A stretch of DNA of 57,341 nucleotides from Rhodospirillaceae bacterium (lineage in GTDB: Bacteria > Pseudomonadota > Alphaproteobacteria > Rhodospirillales > JABHCV01): contig JACNJU010000042.1 of the NCBI GenBank assembly GCA_014382375.1, positions 1-57,341 on the forward strand, written 5' to 3'. Below the pieces are notes generated by a model. It was not told the DNA's origin, ran no database searches, and worked only from the letters and a program-made list of their open reading frames with translations. This document shows, in pieces, positions 45,750-54,748 of this stretch. The position numbers were made by a program, and so were the translations under genes. Position 1 is the stretch's first letter. The number at the start of each line of letters is the position of its first letter.

Positions 45750-45761
45750 CGCCCGTCTTGC

Positions 45762-46316
45762 TTATTTTTCAGGATCATAAAAATCCGGCCATTCCCGCTT
45801 AACGACCGGACTGGACGCTGAAAACGCATGGCAGCTGTTGAGCAGGGGTGGTTTGCTGCTTCCGGAGGAAGGTGAATTGCGCTTTTGACGGGCCGGGTTG
45901 ACGGTTTGCCACGCGGTCACCGCAACGGGCCCAAGCAACATATCAACCAGATGTGTGCAACCTTTTGTTCCGCCAAGACGTTGGAGAATGCCTTTGCGCC
46001 AGCCCGGCTTGATCGACAAGCCGACAAGGACGTCGAATGCGGGGGTGATATCACCACACATGGTGAAGGGCCCTGAATCGATAACGGCCTCTGAACTTTG
46101 TACCGTCATCTCGTCATTTAAGGTCAGGCGAATGGAAATATCGTGAATGGCTTCGCCACTGTTGATGGTGCCGCGTTCGGTATTATCGAAGGAGTAGCTT
46201 TTGGTATCGACAAGCCGGGATTCAATGTCCCACAGGCCATCATCGCGTTGGAAACCCTGAGCATGAATTTCGCGGTTGTGAATCTTGTTACGCGGGTTTG
46301 GTTTGGAAAGCGGCAT
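45762..46316 (-). CDS. DUF2889 family protein
   Basis: A 184-residue protein from ATG 46316 (GAGG 5 bases upstream) with NREIHAQGFQRDDGLWDIESRLVDTKSYSF, AIHDISIRLTLNDEMTVQSSEAVIDS and GWRKGILQRLGGTKGCTHLVDMLLGPVAVTAWQT. These are the marks of the DUF2889 family, whose function is unknown. The C-terminal PVVKREWPDFYDPEK is also typical. It ends 12 bases from the RHH gene in convergent orientation. The closing histidine/cysteine cluster could bind a metal, but this is not established. Confidence 0.82.
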   Translation of the reverse strand: MPLSKPNPRNKIHNREIHAQGFQRDDGLWDIESRLVDTKSYSFDNTERGTINSGEAIHDISIRLTLNDEMTVQSSEAVIDSGPFTMCGDITPAFDVLVGLSIKPGWRKGILQRLGGTKGCTHLVDMLLGPVAVTAWQTVNPARQKRNSPSSGSSKPPLLNSCHAFSASSPVVKREWPDFYDPEK

Positions 46317-46422
46317 CTCGACCTCGAAAAAAAAATGAAAAGAATTCAAGCAGGTTGTTGGTTGCGCAAGACTCTATCGCGCAAACCACCCGCAGGTCGA
46401 GAAAAGGCTTAAAAGATCGGTA

Positions 46423-46869
46423 TCAAGCGCCGTAACGATCGCCGAAAACGAAGGCTTCAGTTTCCCGGATATCATCTTCCAGGTCCGCTTTTACGGCTGA
46501 ATATAAATCGCGCACAGAAACCATACCCATAATTTTCCCGTCTTTGCTGACCGGTAAATGCCTGAAGCTGCGCTTGCGCATCATTTCCAGGGCGTCGCCG
46601 GCACTATCGGCAGGATCAAGGGTATCGGGATTGGCCGTCATGATGTCACCCAGAAGAATTTTCTTCGGGGCCGCGTCTACGGCTATCACCCGGCGGGTTA
46701 AATCCCGTTCGGTAACGATACCTTCCAACTTGCCGTCCTCATCGGTAATAAGAATGGCAGCGATGTTCGATTTTTTCATTTCGATGGCAGCGTCGTATGC
46801 ATTGTTGGTCCGTGATAAACAACGAACCGAGTGTTCCTCAATTACGTCTGGTATGATGAATCTGTGCAT
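46423..46869 (-). CDS. CBS-domain protein (tandem CBS pair)
   Basis: A 148-residue protein made of two CBS motifs: NAYDAAIEMKKSNIAAILITDEDGKLEGIVTERDL and AGDALEMMRKRSFRHLPVSKDGKIMGMVSVRDL. Such pairs bind adenosine nucleotides and report energy state. I start at ATG 46869, since GGAGG lies 8 bases upstream; an earlier in-frame GTG at 46878 overlaps that site. The partner protein is unknown. A 131-base gap separates it from the CNNM gene, with no gene in it. Confidence 0.88.
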   Translation of the reverse strand: MHRFIIPDVIEEHSVRCLSRTNNAYDAAIEMKKSNIAAILITDEDGKLEGIVTERDLTRRVIAVDAAPKKILLGDIMTANPDTLDPADSAGDALEMMRKRSFRHLPVSKDGKIMGMVSVRDLYSAVKADLEDDIRETEAFVFGDRYGA

Positions 46870-47009
46870 TTGGTTCACCTCCGTGCCGGATTAATGCCGC
46901 CCCCCACGGTGCCCCGCGTCCAGACGACGTGGAATAGCTCAACCACATCAACCTTACATCAAATGGGGTGTTGTCGGCAATTTTCAACCATTTTTTGGGC
47001 CACGGCACG

Positions 47010-48290
47010 TCAGTTTTTTTCGTTTTCCTTAATCGGCGTTACCCGCACGGATGTGATTCGCTGGCGCATTCGCTGCAAAACTTCAAACTTCATGCCGTGG
47101 AAAATAAAGGCCTGTCCGGGTTCGGGGATGCGCCGGGATTCGTGCATGATCAGTCCGGCAACTGTGGCCGCTTCTTCGTCTGGCAGCTGCCAGCCGAAGT
47201 CACGATTGAGGTCACGGATTGTGACCCCGCCCTTGATAACGAAGGAGCCATCAGATTCCCTGACGACACCGGTGACGTCGATATCATGCTCATCGGTTAT
47301 GTCCCCGACGATTTCCTCCAGAATATCCTCCAGTGTGACAATACCCATGAAGCTGCCGTATTCATCGACCATCAGGGCAAAATGCTCACGCCGTTTGCGG
47401 AACTCATGCAACTGGTCGAGCAGGGTCGTCTGTTCGGGAATGAACCAGGGCTTTGCCGCCAGTGAGACGACGTCAATGCCCTCGATACCGCTTTTTTCGC
47501 CATTGTTGCTTTCAACCCTTACCGTACGCAACAGTGCCTTGGCGTGCAACACGCCGACGATGTTATCGGGCTGTCCTTGCCACAACGGGATACGGGTAAA
47601 GGGGCTGGCGAGGACTTCCTCGACCACTTTATCGGCGCTTTGACCGGCATTGATCATGGCCACATCCTTGCGGTGAACCATGATCTCGCCGACCTGCACT
47701 TCTGCCAAATCAAGAACGCTTCTGAGCATTGCTCTTTCGTGCTCTACGGCCCGGTCTTCATCATCATGAAGCTCGATGGCGCCGCGTAATTCTTCAGACG
47801 AGAATGCCAGGCCATCAATAGGATGAAGCATACCAAACAGCTTCAGCACTTGTCTGATCAGGAAATTGATGGCGCGGGTTACCGGGGCAAGGATATAAAC
47901 CAGCGCATTGACGAAAGGAACAATGGCCAGCGACATCCGGTCGGCATTCCGGATAGCGTAGGTTTTCGGTAGAATTTCAGAAAAAATCAGCACCAGCAGG
48001 GTCATTGTCAGGGTCGCGTAAGCAACACCCGTTTCGCCGTATTGGGTAATCATGAAGCTGGTCGCCAGGGCCGAGGCCAGGATGTTAACCAGATTATTGC
48101 CAAGCAGGATTGCACCAATCAGGCGATCACGATGCTCGTTCAAGCGATTGATTGTTTTGGCGCGGCGATTGCCGTTGACTTCCAGTTGATGCATCAGTGG
48201 TCGGGAGACCGCCGTCAGTGCTGTCTCGGAGCCCGAAAAGAAGGCGGACAGTAAAAGTAAAACGAAAATGGCGCTCAGAATTTCCAACAT
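47010..48290 (-). CDS. CNNM/HlyC-CorC family transporter-like protein
   Basis: A 426-residue protein with an N-terminal DUF21 membrane domain (helices in MLEILSAIFVLLLLSAFFSGSETALTAV and further to about 165), a tandem CBS pair (about 205-325, with EIMVHRKDVAMI and EDILEEIVGDITDEHDID) and a C-terminal CorC_HlyC domain (DLNRDFGWQLPDEEAATVAGLIMHESRRIP). Members act in Mg2+/Co2+ efflux or transport control. It lies 17 bases downstream of aroB on the same strand and may share its transcript. Ion specificity unknown. Confidence 0.93.
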   Translation of the reverse strand: MLEILSAIFVLLLLSAFFSGSETALTAVSRPLMHQLEVNGNRRAKTINRLNEHRDRLIGAILLGNNLVNILASALATSFMITQYGETGVAYATLTMTLLVLIFSEILPKTYAIRNADRMSLAIVPFVNALVYILAPVTRAINFLIRQVLKLFGMLHPIDGLAFSSEELRGAIELHDDEDRAVEHERAMLRSVLDLAEVQVGEIMVHRKDVAMINAGQSADKVVEEVLASPFTRIPLWQGQPDNIVGVLHAKALLRTVRVESNNGEKSGIEGIDVVSLAAKPWFIPEQTTLLDQLHEFRKRREHFALMVDEYGSFMGIVTLEDILEEIVGDITDEHDIDVTGVVRESDGSFVIKGGVTIRDLNRDFGWQLPDEEAATVAGLIMHESRRIPEPGQAFIFHGMKFEVLQRMRQRITSVRVTPIKENEKN

Positions 48291-48307
48291 GGCCTTTTCT
48301 CAGTTGT

Positions 48308-49450
48308 TTAAGGAGTTGTCAGGGTATCGCCAAGAAAAGCACGAAGCTCATCAGGGGCGACAGCATTGGCGATGAAGGCATCACCGATGGCGTGGGCAAG
48401 AACAAAAATAATGGTTCCGCCCTCGGACTTCTTGTCCAGGCCCATGTGGGCCATCAACCGATCGGGCGTCCATGAAGCGCTACTTAACCCTTTTAAATCA
48501 GTCGGCAGACCGACCCCGCCCAGATGAGCGCGGACACGCGCGGCGTCAGCTTCTGAACACAGGCCCAAACGCTGCGATAAGTCGAAAGCCATAACCATGC
48601 CGATGGAGACGGCCTCGCCATGCAACAAAGCTTCGCCGTAACCGACTTCGGCTTCAAGGGCGTGGCCGAAAGTGTGACCCAGATTAAGCAGCGCCCTGAC
48701 TCCGGTTTCGCGTTCATCGGCAGCGACAATGGCGGCTTTGCTGGCGCAACTTGTCAACACAGCGTGACGTTGCAGATTTTGTTCTCCATCAAGAAGGGCA
48801 GCACCATTTTCCTCAAGCCAGGAGAAGAAATCAGGATCGTTTATCAGTCCGTATTTAACCACTTCGGCGTAGCCTGCGAGTAATTGCCGTCGCGGCAGGG
48901 TGGTCAGGGTTTCCAGATCGGCCAGGACCAGGCGCGGTTGATGAAAAGCGCCGATCAGGTTCTTGCCGTAGGCCGAGTTAATGCCGGTTTTGCCGCCAAC
49001 GGAACTGTCGACCTGCGACAAAAAGGTTGTCGGGATCTGGATGAATTCAATACCGCGCATGGTGATGGCGGCGGCGAACCCTGCAAGATCACCGATGACA
49101 CCACCACCCAGGGCAATAAGCATGGTTTTGCGGTCAACCCCCGTTTCGAAAAGTTTGTCGGTCAGGGCCTGTAAATGCTCAAAGCTTTTAGTCTGTTCGC
49201 CAGCCGGCAGGGTGATTGCAGTATGTTCAATACCGGCGGCGCTTAAAGAATTTTCCAGCCGTGCAAGATACAGCGGTGCGACATTGCTATCGGTGACAAT
49301 GACGGCCTTGTCGCCTTTGCTCAGCGGTGAAATGATTTGCCCGGCCTGGTCGAGAAGATTTTCGCCAACCATAATATCGTATGAGCGCTCGCCCAGCTCA
49401 AGGCGCAGTTGTCCTTCGTCTAGGGACTGGGATGAGGACAGAGTATTCAT
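48308..49450 (-). CDS. aroB: 3-dehydroquinate synthase
   Basis: A 380-residue NAD- and zinc-dependent enzyme converting DAHP to 3-dehydroquinate in the shikimate pathway. The NAD site is ALGGGVIGDLAGFAAAITMRG. Zinc ligands are the glutamate of YAEVVKYGLI and the histidines of NLGHTFGHALE and LLHGEAVSIGM. It follows aroK by 5 bases on the same strand. The usual alphaproteobacterial aroK-aroB pair. Confidence 0.97.
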   Translation of the reverse strand: MNTLSSSQSLDEGQLRLELGERSYDIMVGENLLDQAGQIISPLSKGDKAVIVTDSNVAPLYLARLENSLSAAGIEHTAITLPAGEQTKSFEHLQALTDKLFETGVDRKTMLIALGGGVIGDLAGFAAAITMRGIEFIQIPTTFLSQVDSSVGGKTGINSAYGKNLIGAFHQPRLVLADLETLTTLPRRQLLAGYAEVVKYGLINDPDFFSWLEENGAALLDGEQNLQRHAVLTSCASKAAIVAADERETGVRALLNLGHTFGHALEAEVGYGEALLHGEAVSIGMVMAFDLSQRLGLCSEADAARVRAHLGGVGLPTDLKGLSSASWTPDRLMAHMGLDKKSEGGTIIFVLAHAIGDAFIANAVAPDELRAFLGDTLTTP

Positions 49451-49455
49451 CGTTT

Positions 49456-50022
49456 TCAGGTTCCGGTCTGTTTATCTAAATATGCGGACAGGGCGGCTGC
49501 GGTTTCCTTGACGGTTTCATTTATCGGCACGTCTTTTGATTCGACGATGATATCGGCCTCAGCATACACCGGATAGCGTTCATCCATCAGCCCCTTCAGG
49601 ATTGCTTTGGCGTCGCCGCCTTTAAGCAGGGGACGACCGCCGCGTCGGCTTGTCCGTTCAGCCAGGATATCCAGCTCAGCCCGAAGCCACAGGGATATTC
49701 CTTTTTCGGCAACGATTTTACGGATATCCGCGTTGATGAAAGCGCCGCCGCCGGTTGCGATAATCTGCACCTTGCCGTTCAGCAGCCGGGATATGACCCT
49801 GCTTTCAACATCGCGAAAAGCATCTTCACCGTACAATTCAAAAATGTCGGAAACAGAGCAGCCAGCGGCCTTGACGATTTCTTCGTCGGCGTCGACGAAG
49901 GGCAAGGCCAGTTTTGCCGCCAGTTCCCGGCCGATTCGGCTTTTGCCGGCACCCATCAGTCCGATCATAACAATCGGTTTGTAAGGGTGTTTGTCGTTTT
50001 TTTGCGGGTGATTGTCCGCCAT
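49456..50022 (-). CDS. aroK: shikimate kinase
   Basis: A 188-residue kinase with a Walker A loop at GLMGAGKS (21-28), shikimate-binding LPFVDADEEIVKAAGCSVSDIFE and the glycine-rich VQIIATGGGAFINADIR. It phosphorylates shikimate. First gene of the aroK-aroB-CNNM run; its promoter must lie in the 160-base divergent region before the micro-protein at 50183. An AT-rich stretch there is compatible, but no clear promoter boxes were fixed. Confidence 0.96.
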   Translation of the reverse strand: MADNHPQKNDKHPYKPIVMIGLMGAGKSRIGRELAAKLALPFVDADEEIVKAAGCSVSDIFELYGEDAFRDVESRVISRLLNGKVQIIATGGGAFINADIRKIVAEKGISLWLRAELDILAERTSRRGGRPLLKGGDAKAILKGLMDERYPVYAEADIIVESKDVPINETVKETAAALSAYLDKQTGT

Positions 50023-50182
50023 TAGTGATATTCCGATTGAGATTTTTAAGCGTTATAGTGCTTTTTGAACGTATAGACTGCCGAAATGTTGCCATAGTTG
50101 GAAATTAGCATAATCTTCGCTGACATAAAGATACTAGAAAGACTTTACCCGTTAGGTTTTATCCCTTTATCAAAGGATCAAC

Positions 50183-50323
50183 ATGAGAAACATTTCCAGA
50201 CTCGTTTTGGTCGCGGTGATCGCGATCATTGTCGGGGGGGCAGCCTTCCTATCCAGTTGGGATATTCCGGCCCCGGTGAGCGCAATCGAAAAAGTACTGC
50301 CCGATGACCGTTTCGCGCGCTAA
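50183..50323 (+). CDS. 46-residue membrane-anchored micro-protein
   Basis: An ATG at 50183, with AAAGGA 5 bases upstream, gives a 46-residue protein that begins MRNISRLVLVAVIAIIVGGA and ends KVLPDDRFAR. It has one N-terminal helix (RLVLVAVIAIIVGGAAFL) and a short polar, proline-containing tail (SSWDIPAPVSAIEKVLPDD). It overlaps the start of the 638-residue secreted gene by 20 bases, so translation is probably coupled. It looks like a signal-anchored partner of that gene. No family recognised, but the strong ribosome-binding site makes it credible. Confidence 0.6.
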   Translation: MRNISRLVLVAVIAIIVGGAAFLSSWDIPAPVSAIEKVLPDDRFAR

Positions 50324-52220
50324 ATCATTTAAATTCTTTTGTGCCGTGGCATTGGCGGGACTGACATCGTCCGTGCCGCTTTGGCAAACCTGGGCCCAGA
50401 ACACCACCACGGCACCGGTGCGTCTTGCGCCGCCGCAAAAGTTGCGGCCTGCAGCGCCAGCACCTGCACCTGGTCAAGTGCCGACGCCAACCCAGAACGA
50501 AAATGCCGATCCTGCGATTCAGGTCAATACCTTGCAGACCATCAATCCCGATACGGCTGGTGTTCTTAGTGCGCAGGAGGGGGGATTCGGTGTTGATATG
50601 TGGACGGGCACCAGCCACCGCATGTTGTTGACCCTGATCGCTCGCTTGCCTGTCAATATTCGCTCCGAGGTGATGCGCGACCTGATGCGCCGCCTGTTGC
50701 TGAGCACGGCGACGTTGCCGGGGGGGATGGCTGGCGATGGCACTTATGTCGCCCGCAGGGTCGGGCTGTTGGCCGAAATGGGCGATACGTTGAGCGTCAG
50801 TCGCCTGCTTGATGCAACACCGGGGCGCTCGCAGATCAATCAGCTTATGCGTTATGAAGCCGATGTTCGTTTCCTCGCCAATGATAATTCCCGCGCCTGC
50901 TCACTTGCAGCCGGTCAGATTAGTAACCAGGCCAGCGTTTATTGGCAGAAAGCCTTCATATTCTGCCAGGCCCTGGCAGGTGAACACGACAAGGCGTCTC
51001 TTGGTGTATCCTTGTTGCGGGAAACCGGTGATCAGGATGACGCCTTCTACACATTGGTTGAGGCCCTTGGCGGAAACACCGGTGTGATAAAGTCCCTTCG
51101 CGACCCCAGCCCCATGCATTTGTCGATGGCCCGGGTTTCAAAATCGCAATTACCTGCCGATGTGGTTTCTTCCAATCGTCCCGGTGTACTCAGAACGATT
51201 GCCAAAAGCCCCAATGCCTCTGTTGAAATTCGTCTGGAGGCTGCCGAACGTGCGGAAATCGCCGGTGCTCTGGATGTCGATACCCTGCGTCAACTCTATA
51301 CCAGTGTTTCGTTTTCCGAGAAGGACATGGCCAATCCGCTAACAAAGGCCGAAGCTGAAAGCGGCCCTTTAAGCCGGGCATTGCTATACCGTACCGCGCT
51401 TATCCAGACGGTGCCCATTGCCCAGGCCGAAGCGACCGCCAAGGCTTTGTCGTTAGGCCGGGAAGGGGATCGCTATACGTCGACCGTCAGGGTGTTCCTG
51501 CCTGTACTCAAGCGCATTCCGCCATCGACCGAACTGGTCTGGTTCGCACCCGAGGTTATTCGCGCTTTCCTGATTGGTGGTGAAGATGCTGCTGCCGCAC
51601 CCTGGTTTTCATTGTTACGCGCAAACGCCCAGCACAATATTGAAGCGGCGCAGACTTTAAATGCCCTGTTGCCGGTCGCCCGTATTGCCGGTTCATCCGA
51701 AACCGCCCAGTGGGGACCGACCCAATTGGCCAACTGGTGGAATCAACTGGAGAAAGATGATAGTGCCCGCGATAAGGCGGCGTTGTTGTATACGCTTTTC
51801 GATGCCCTGGGCGATGGTGTTCCCCAGGATGCCTGGGATGCCTTGCTGGATGGCCCGCAACAAATCGCCATGGCGATGCCCAACCCGGCCCTGTGGCGCA
51901 GCTTGACTGAAGCCACCAAGGCGGCAAGTGAGGCTCCCGCAGCAGTAGCCATGCCTGAGCCAGCCGCAGTCCCAGCAACGACACAGGGCAGCAGTGTCAG
52001 CGCTGTTCCGCTGGAAACCACGGTTATGGAACCTGAAACCAAGGGTCACGCCCGTGTCGGTGAAATCATCCTGCTCTCATTGATCGCTCTTGGCGAAGGG
52101 GGACCCGGTCAGGCCGGGCCGATCGTCTTGCGTCAGGTGATGGAGAGTCTGAGCACTATCGGCCTTGACAAAGAAGTCCACGCCCTTGCCCTTGAAGCGG
52201 TGGTAGCGGCGGGGTTGTAA
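50304..52220 (+). CDS. large exported protein of unknown function, upstream of xerD
   Basis: A 638-residue protein with a signal peptide (residues 1-31, AVALAGLTSSVPLWQTWAQN), a Pro/Ala linker (APPQKLRPAAPAPAPGQVP) and a long mostly helical body of repeating segments such as GLLAEMGDTLSVSRLLDATPG and AASEAPAAVAMPEPAAVPA. It resembles an alpha-solenoid. No enzyme motif is seen. It follows and overlaps the micro-protein and ends 1 base before xerD, probably one operon. I recognise it only as a conserved-type alphaproteobacterial periplasmic unknown. Confidence 0.75.
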   Translation: MTVSRAKSFKFFCAVALAGLTSSVPLWQTWAQNTTTAPVRLAPPQKLRPAAPAPAPGQVPTPTQNENADPAIQVNTLQTINPDTAGVLSAQEGGFGVDMWTGTSHRMLLTLIARLPVNIRSEVMRDLMRRLLLSTATLPGGMAGDGTYVARRVGLLAEMGDTLSVSRLLDATPGRSQINQLMRYEADVRFLANDNSRACSLAAGQISNQASVYWQKAFIFCQALAGEHDKASLGVSLLRETGDQDDAFYTLVEALGGNTGVIKSLRDPSPMHLSMARVSKSQLPADVVSSNRPGVLRTIAKSPNASVEIRLEAAERAEIAGALDVDTLRQLYTSVSFSEKDMANPLTKAEAESGPLSRALLYRTALIQTVPIAQAEATAKALSLGREGDRYTSTVRVFLPVLKRIPPSTELVWFAPEVIRAFLIGGEDAAAAPWFSLLRANAQHNIEAAQTLNALLPVARIAGSSETAQWGPTQLANWWNQLEKDDSARDKAALLYTLFDALGDGVPQDAWDALLDGPQQIAMAMPNPALWRSLTEATKAASEAPAAVAMPEPAAVPATTQGSSVSAVPLETTVMEPETKGHARVGEIILLSLIALGEGGPGQAGPIVLRQVMESLSTIGLDKEVHALALEAVVAAGL

Positions 52221-52221
52221 C

Positions 52222-53142
52222 GTGAAGACAGAACCGTCTCGCCACGTTGAAAGCTTCCTTGAGATGCTCAGCGTTGAGCGCGGAGCGGCGCAAAACACCA
52301 TTGAGTCCTATGGCCGCGATCTGACTGATTTTCAGGCCTTTAGCGTAGCCCGGAAACGGCAACCGGAAAATGCCGATAGCGATCTTATTCGCAAATATCT
52401 GAAAAAGCTTTCCGGGGCCGGTATGGCACCCAGTACCAGTGCCCGGCGGCTATCGACATTGCGCCAGTTCTTCCGTTTTCTGCACGCCGAAGGCGTTCGT
52501 GACGATGACCCTTCAAGCGTTATTGATAGCCCCAGGCAGGGACGCTCCCTGCCGAAGTACCTTAGCGAGGATGAAGTCGAGCGTTTGTTGATGGCGGCTC
52601 AGAACAGGCCAGGCAGCGAAGGCTTGCGACTGTTGGCGATGCTTGAGCTTTTGTATGCGACGGGCCTTCGGGTATCCGAACTGGTTGGTTTGCCGCTTTC
52701 GGCCTTAAGCCGGGACGGGCAGTTTTTGATTGTTCGGGGCAAGGGCGGCAAGGAAAGAATGGTGCCGTTAAGTGAGCCGGCCCGTCAGGCCATCGAAAAT
52801 TACAACCATGTCCGTGAAAGTTTCCTGCCCAAGGGACGCAAGTCACATGGGCAAAGCTGGTTGTTCCCGTCGCGCTCCAGGCAGGGCTATTTGACGCGTG
52901 CCCGTTTTGGTCAATTGATGAAGGAATTGGCGATCGAAGGTGGTATCGAGCCCCGGCGGGTTTCACCTCATGTTTTGCGACATTCTTTTGCCAGCCACTT
53001 ACTCGCCCACGGCGCCGATTTACGTTCCTTACAACAAATGCTCGGTCACGCCGACATCACGACAACGCAGATTTATACCCATGTTCTGGAAGAACGCCTG
53101 CGCCAACTCGTCAACGACGCGCATCCGCTGGCGAGGAAGTAA
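52222..53142 (+). CDS. xerD: site-specific tyrosine recombinase XerD
   Basis: A 306-residue recombinase that resolves chromosome dimers at dif with XerC. The N-terminal SAM-like core-binding domain (about 5-95) precedes the catalytic part with Arg150 (YATGLRVSEL), Lys174 (RGKGGKERM), His250-x-x-Arg253 (SPHVLRHSFASHLL), His276 (LGHADITTT) and Tyr285 (IYTHV). All catalytic residues are present. It starts at GTG 52222, one base after the preceding stop. It resembles host XerD rather than a phage integrase. Confidence 0.93.
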   Translation: MKTEPSRHVESFLEMLSVERGAAQNTIESYGRDLTDFQAFSVARKRQPENADSDLIRKYLKKLSGAGMAPSTSARRLSTLRQFFRFLHAEGVRDDDPSSVIDSPRQGRSLPKYLSEDEVERLLMAAQNRPGSEGLRLLAMLELLYATGLRVSELVGLPLSALSRDGQFLIVRGKGGKERMVPLSEPARQAIENYNHVRESFLPKGRKSHGQSWLFPSRSRQGYLTRARFGQLMKELAIEGGIEPRRVSPHVLRHSFASHLLAHGADLRSLQQMLGHADITTTQIYTHVLEERLRQLVNDAHPLARK

Positions 53143-53144
53143 GG

Positions 53145-54470
53145 TTACTCCGTCACTCGCTGGATCAACCAGTTGGCGTTGCGGAGCAACCTGGCGTCAT
53201 CGCCGCGTGGCCCGATTACCTGAACCCCAAGCGGCAATCCGTTCGGGCCTTCCATGAGGGGCAGCGTAATCGACGGCACCCCGCAATAGGTGGCCAGGGT
53301 ATTGAAGATGGGGTTGCCGGTGGCGCCCAGGCCAGCCGGGGCCTCGCCAGTGGTTGCCGGGGTGATGATGATGTCATAGTGATCGAAGCAGGCATTGAGG
53401 CCGGAATTGAGCAAGTCCTGACCGTCCACGGCGGTATTGTAATTAACGGCGCTGACTTTTTGACCATCTTCGATCATTCCGCAAATGGTGGTGGTCATTT
53501 TGTCTTTTCCGCGCTCGTAATAAGGGGCGAGGTTTTTCGCCAAATCGGCGTTCATGATGTCGCGGTGCATTTTCACCAAATGGTTGAAAGGCTCTGACAA
53601 TGGTAAATCGCGACAATCATCGCCCAGCAGTTCGACCAGTTCTTCAAAGGCGGCCCGGGTTTCGGGATCGGCCTGGTCCCACACCGGGGTTTTGGCAAAG
53701 CCGACCATCGGCCGCATCGGCGGTTCCGTTGTCAGGGTCTCCTGCAAAGCGGGGCAGGCGCGGGCGCGGGTATCCCGGTCCCCCGGGTCATAAGCGACAA
53801 GAGCCTCGGTCAACAAGGCGATGTCCTCAATAGAACGGGCAAAAGTGCCAATCGTATCCAGTGGAGGCGACAAGGACAGGACGCCGGTCCTGGGGATCAG
53901 GCCATGGGTCGGTTTAAAGCCGACAATGCCGCAAAACGAAGCCGGACGGATGACAGAACCGTTGGTTTGGGTGCCAATGGCCAGCGGCACCATATGGGAG
54001 GCGACTGCGGCTGCGGAGCCACTGGATGATCCCCCCGGAGTGTGCCCTGTGTTATGCGGATTTTTGGTTTTTCCCGGTCCAAACACGGCCATCTCGGTGG
54101 TCACCGTTTTGCCCATGATGACGGCGCCAGCTTCTTTCAGCAGGCTGACGACTTTGCAATCGACTACCGGCTGGCGGCCACTATCCAGGACGGTGCCGTT
54201 TTCCGTCGGCAGGTCGGCGGTGTCGAAGATATCCTTGATGCCGACGGGAATGCCGTGCAGGGGGCCAACCGGTCCTGCTTTGGCGCGCTGGGTGTCAAGT
54301 ATACGGGCTTGCTCCAGGGCATAGTCGGGATCAAGGTGCGTCCAGGCCTCAATGTCGCCATCAACCTCGTCGATCCGTTCAAGGCAGGCTTTGATCAGTT
54401 CTTCGGAGGAAATCTCCCCATCACGGATTTTACTTGCGGCATGGGTGGCGGAAAGTTCTGTCAATGTCAT
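53145..54470 (-). CDS. amidase signature family hydrolase
   Basis: A 441-residue amidase. The Ser-cisSer-Lys triad is visible: Lys in HGIPVGIKDIFD, and the serines in GHTPGGSSSGSAAAVASHMVP, with the later GSVIRPASFCGIVGFKPT. Relatives include GatA, urethanases and amino-acid amidases. The gene lies next to a TRAP transporter and a small membrane protein on the same strand, so it may act on an imported amide. No GatB/GatC genes adjoin, which argues against GatA. The 2 bases before xerD's convergent end leave no terminator. Confidence 0.9.
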   Translation of the reverse strand: MTLTELSATHAASKIRDGEISSEELIKACLERIDEVDGDIEAWTHLDPDYALEQARILDTQRAKAGPVGPLHGIPVGIKDIFDTADLPTENGTVLDSGRQPVVDCKVVSLLKEAGAVIMGKTVTTEMAVFGPGKTKNPHNTGHTPGGSSSGSAAAVASHMVPLAIGTQTNGSVIRPASFCGIVGFKPTHGLIPRTGVLSLSPPLDTIGTFARSIEDIALLTEALVAYDPGDRDTRARACPALQETLTTEPPMRPMVGFAKTPVWDQADPETRAAFEELVELLGDDCRDLPLSEPFNHLVKMHRDIMNADLAKNLAPYYERGKDKMTTTICGMIEDGQKVSAVNYNTAVDGQDLLNSGLNACFDHYDIIITPATTGEAPAGLGATGNPIFNTLATYCGVPSITLPLMEGPNGLPLGVQVIGPRGDDARLLRNANWLIQRVTE

Positions 54471-54488
54471 ATGAGAGAAGCCTTGTCT

Positions 54489-54722
54489 TTAAACGTTATT
54501 GCCGTTTCCGTTACCGTTACCATTTGGTTTCTTACGCAGACAGGAGTCCCAGAAATCATAGAAAACAAGTGGCAGAATGCCGAAACAGATTACCCAAAAC
54601 GGAAGCCCACCCCAAAAGCCAGCGGCCCCGGAGGAAATGCTCTCGGCCAGTCCCAGCACAAAGAGTGTAACCAGCAGTGATGCGATCAGTCCGAATATTT
54701 TTTCAAGTGTCGCAGAAGACAT
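54489..54722 (-). CDS. small membrane protein with Asn-Gly-rich tail
   Basis: A 77-residue protein with two hydrophobic segments (IFGLIASLLVTLFVLGLAESI and FWGGLPFWVICFGILPLVFYD) and the tail KKPNGNGNGNGNNV. The tail is coded by near-perfect 6-base repeats of the GGNAAC type. It sits between the amidase (18-base gap) and dctM (26-base gap) on the same strand, so it is probably part of the transporter operon. No family recognised. Confidence 0.6.
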   Translation of the reverse strand: MSSATLEKIFGLIASLLVTLFVLGLAESISSGAAGFWGGLPFWVICFGILPLVFYDFWDSCLRKKPNGNGNGNGNNV

Positions 54723-54748
54723 GACTTTAGAACTCCTTAGCTTCGCTC

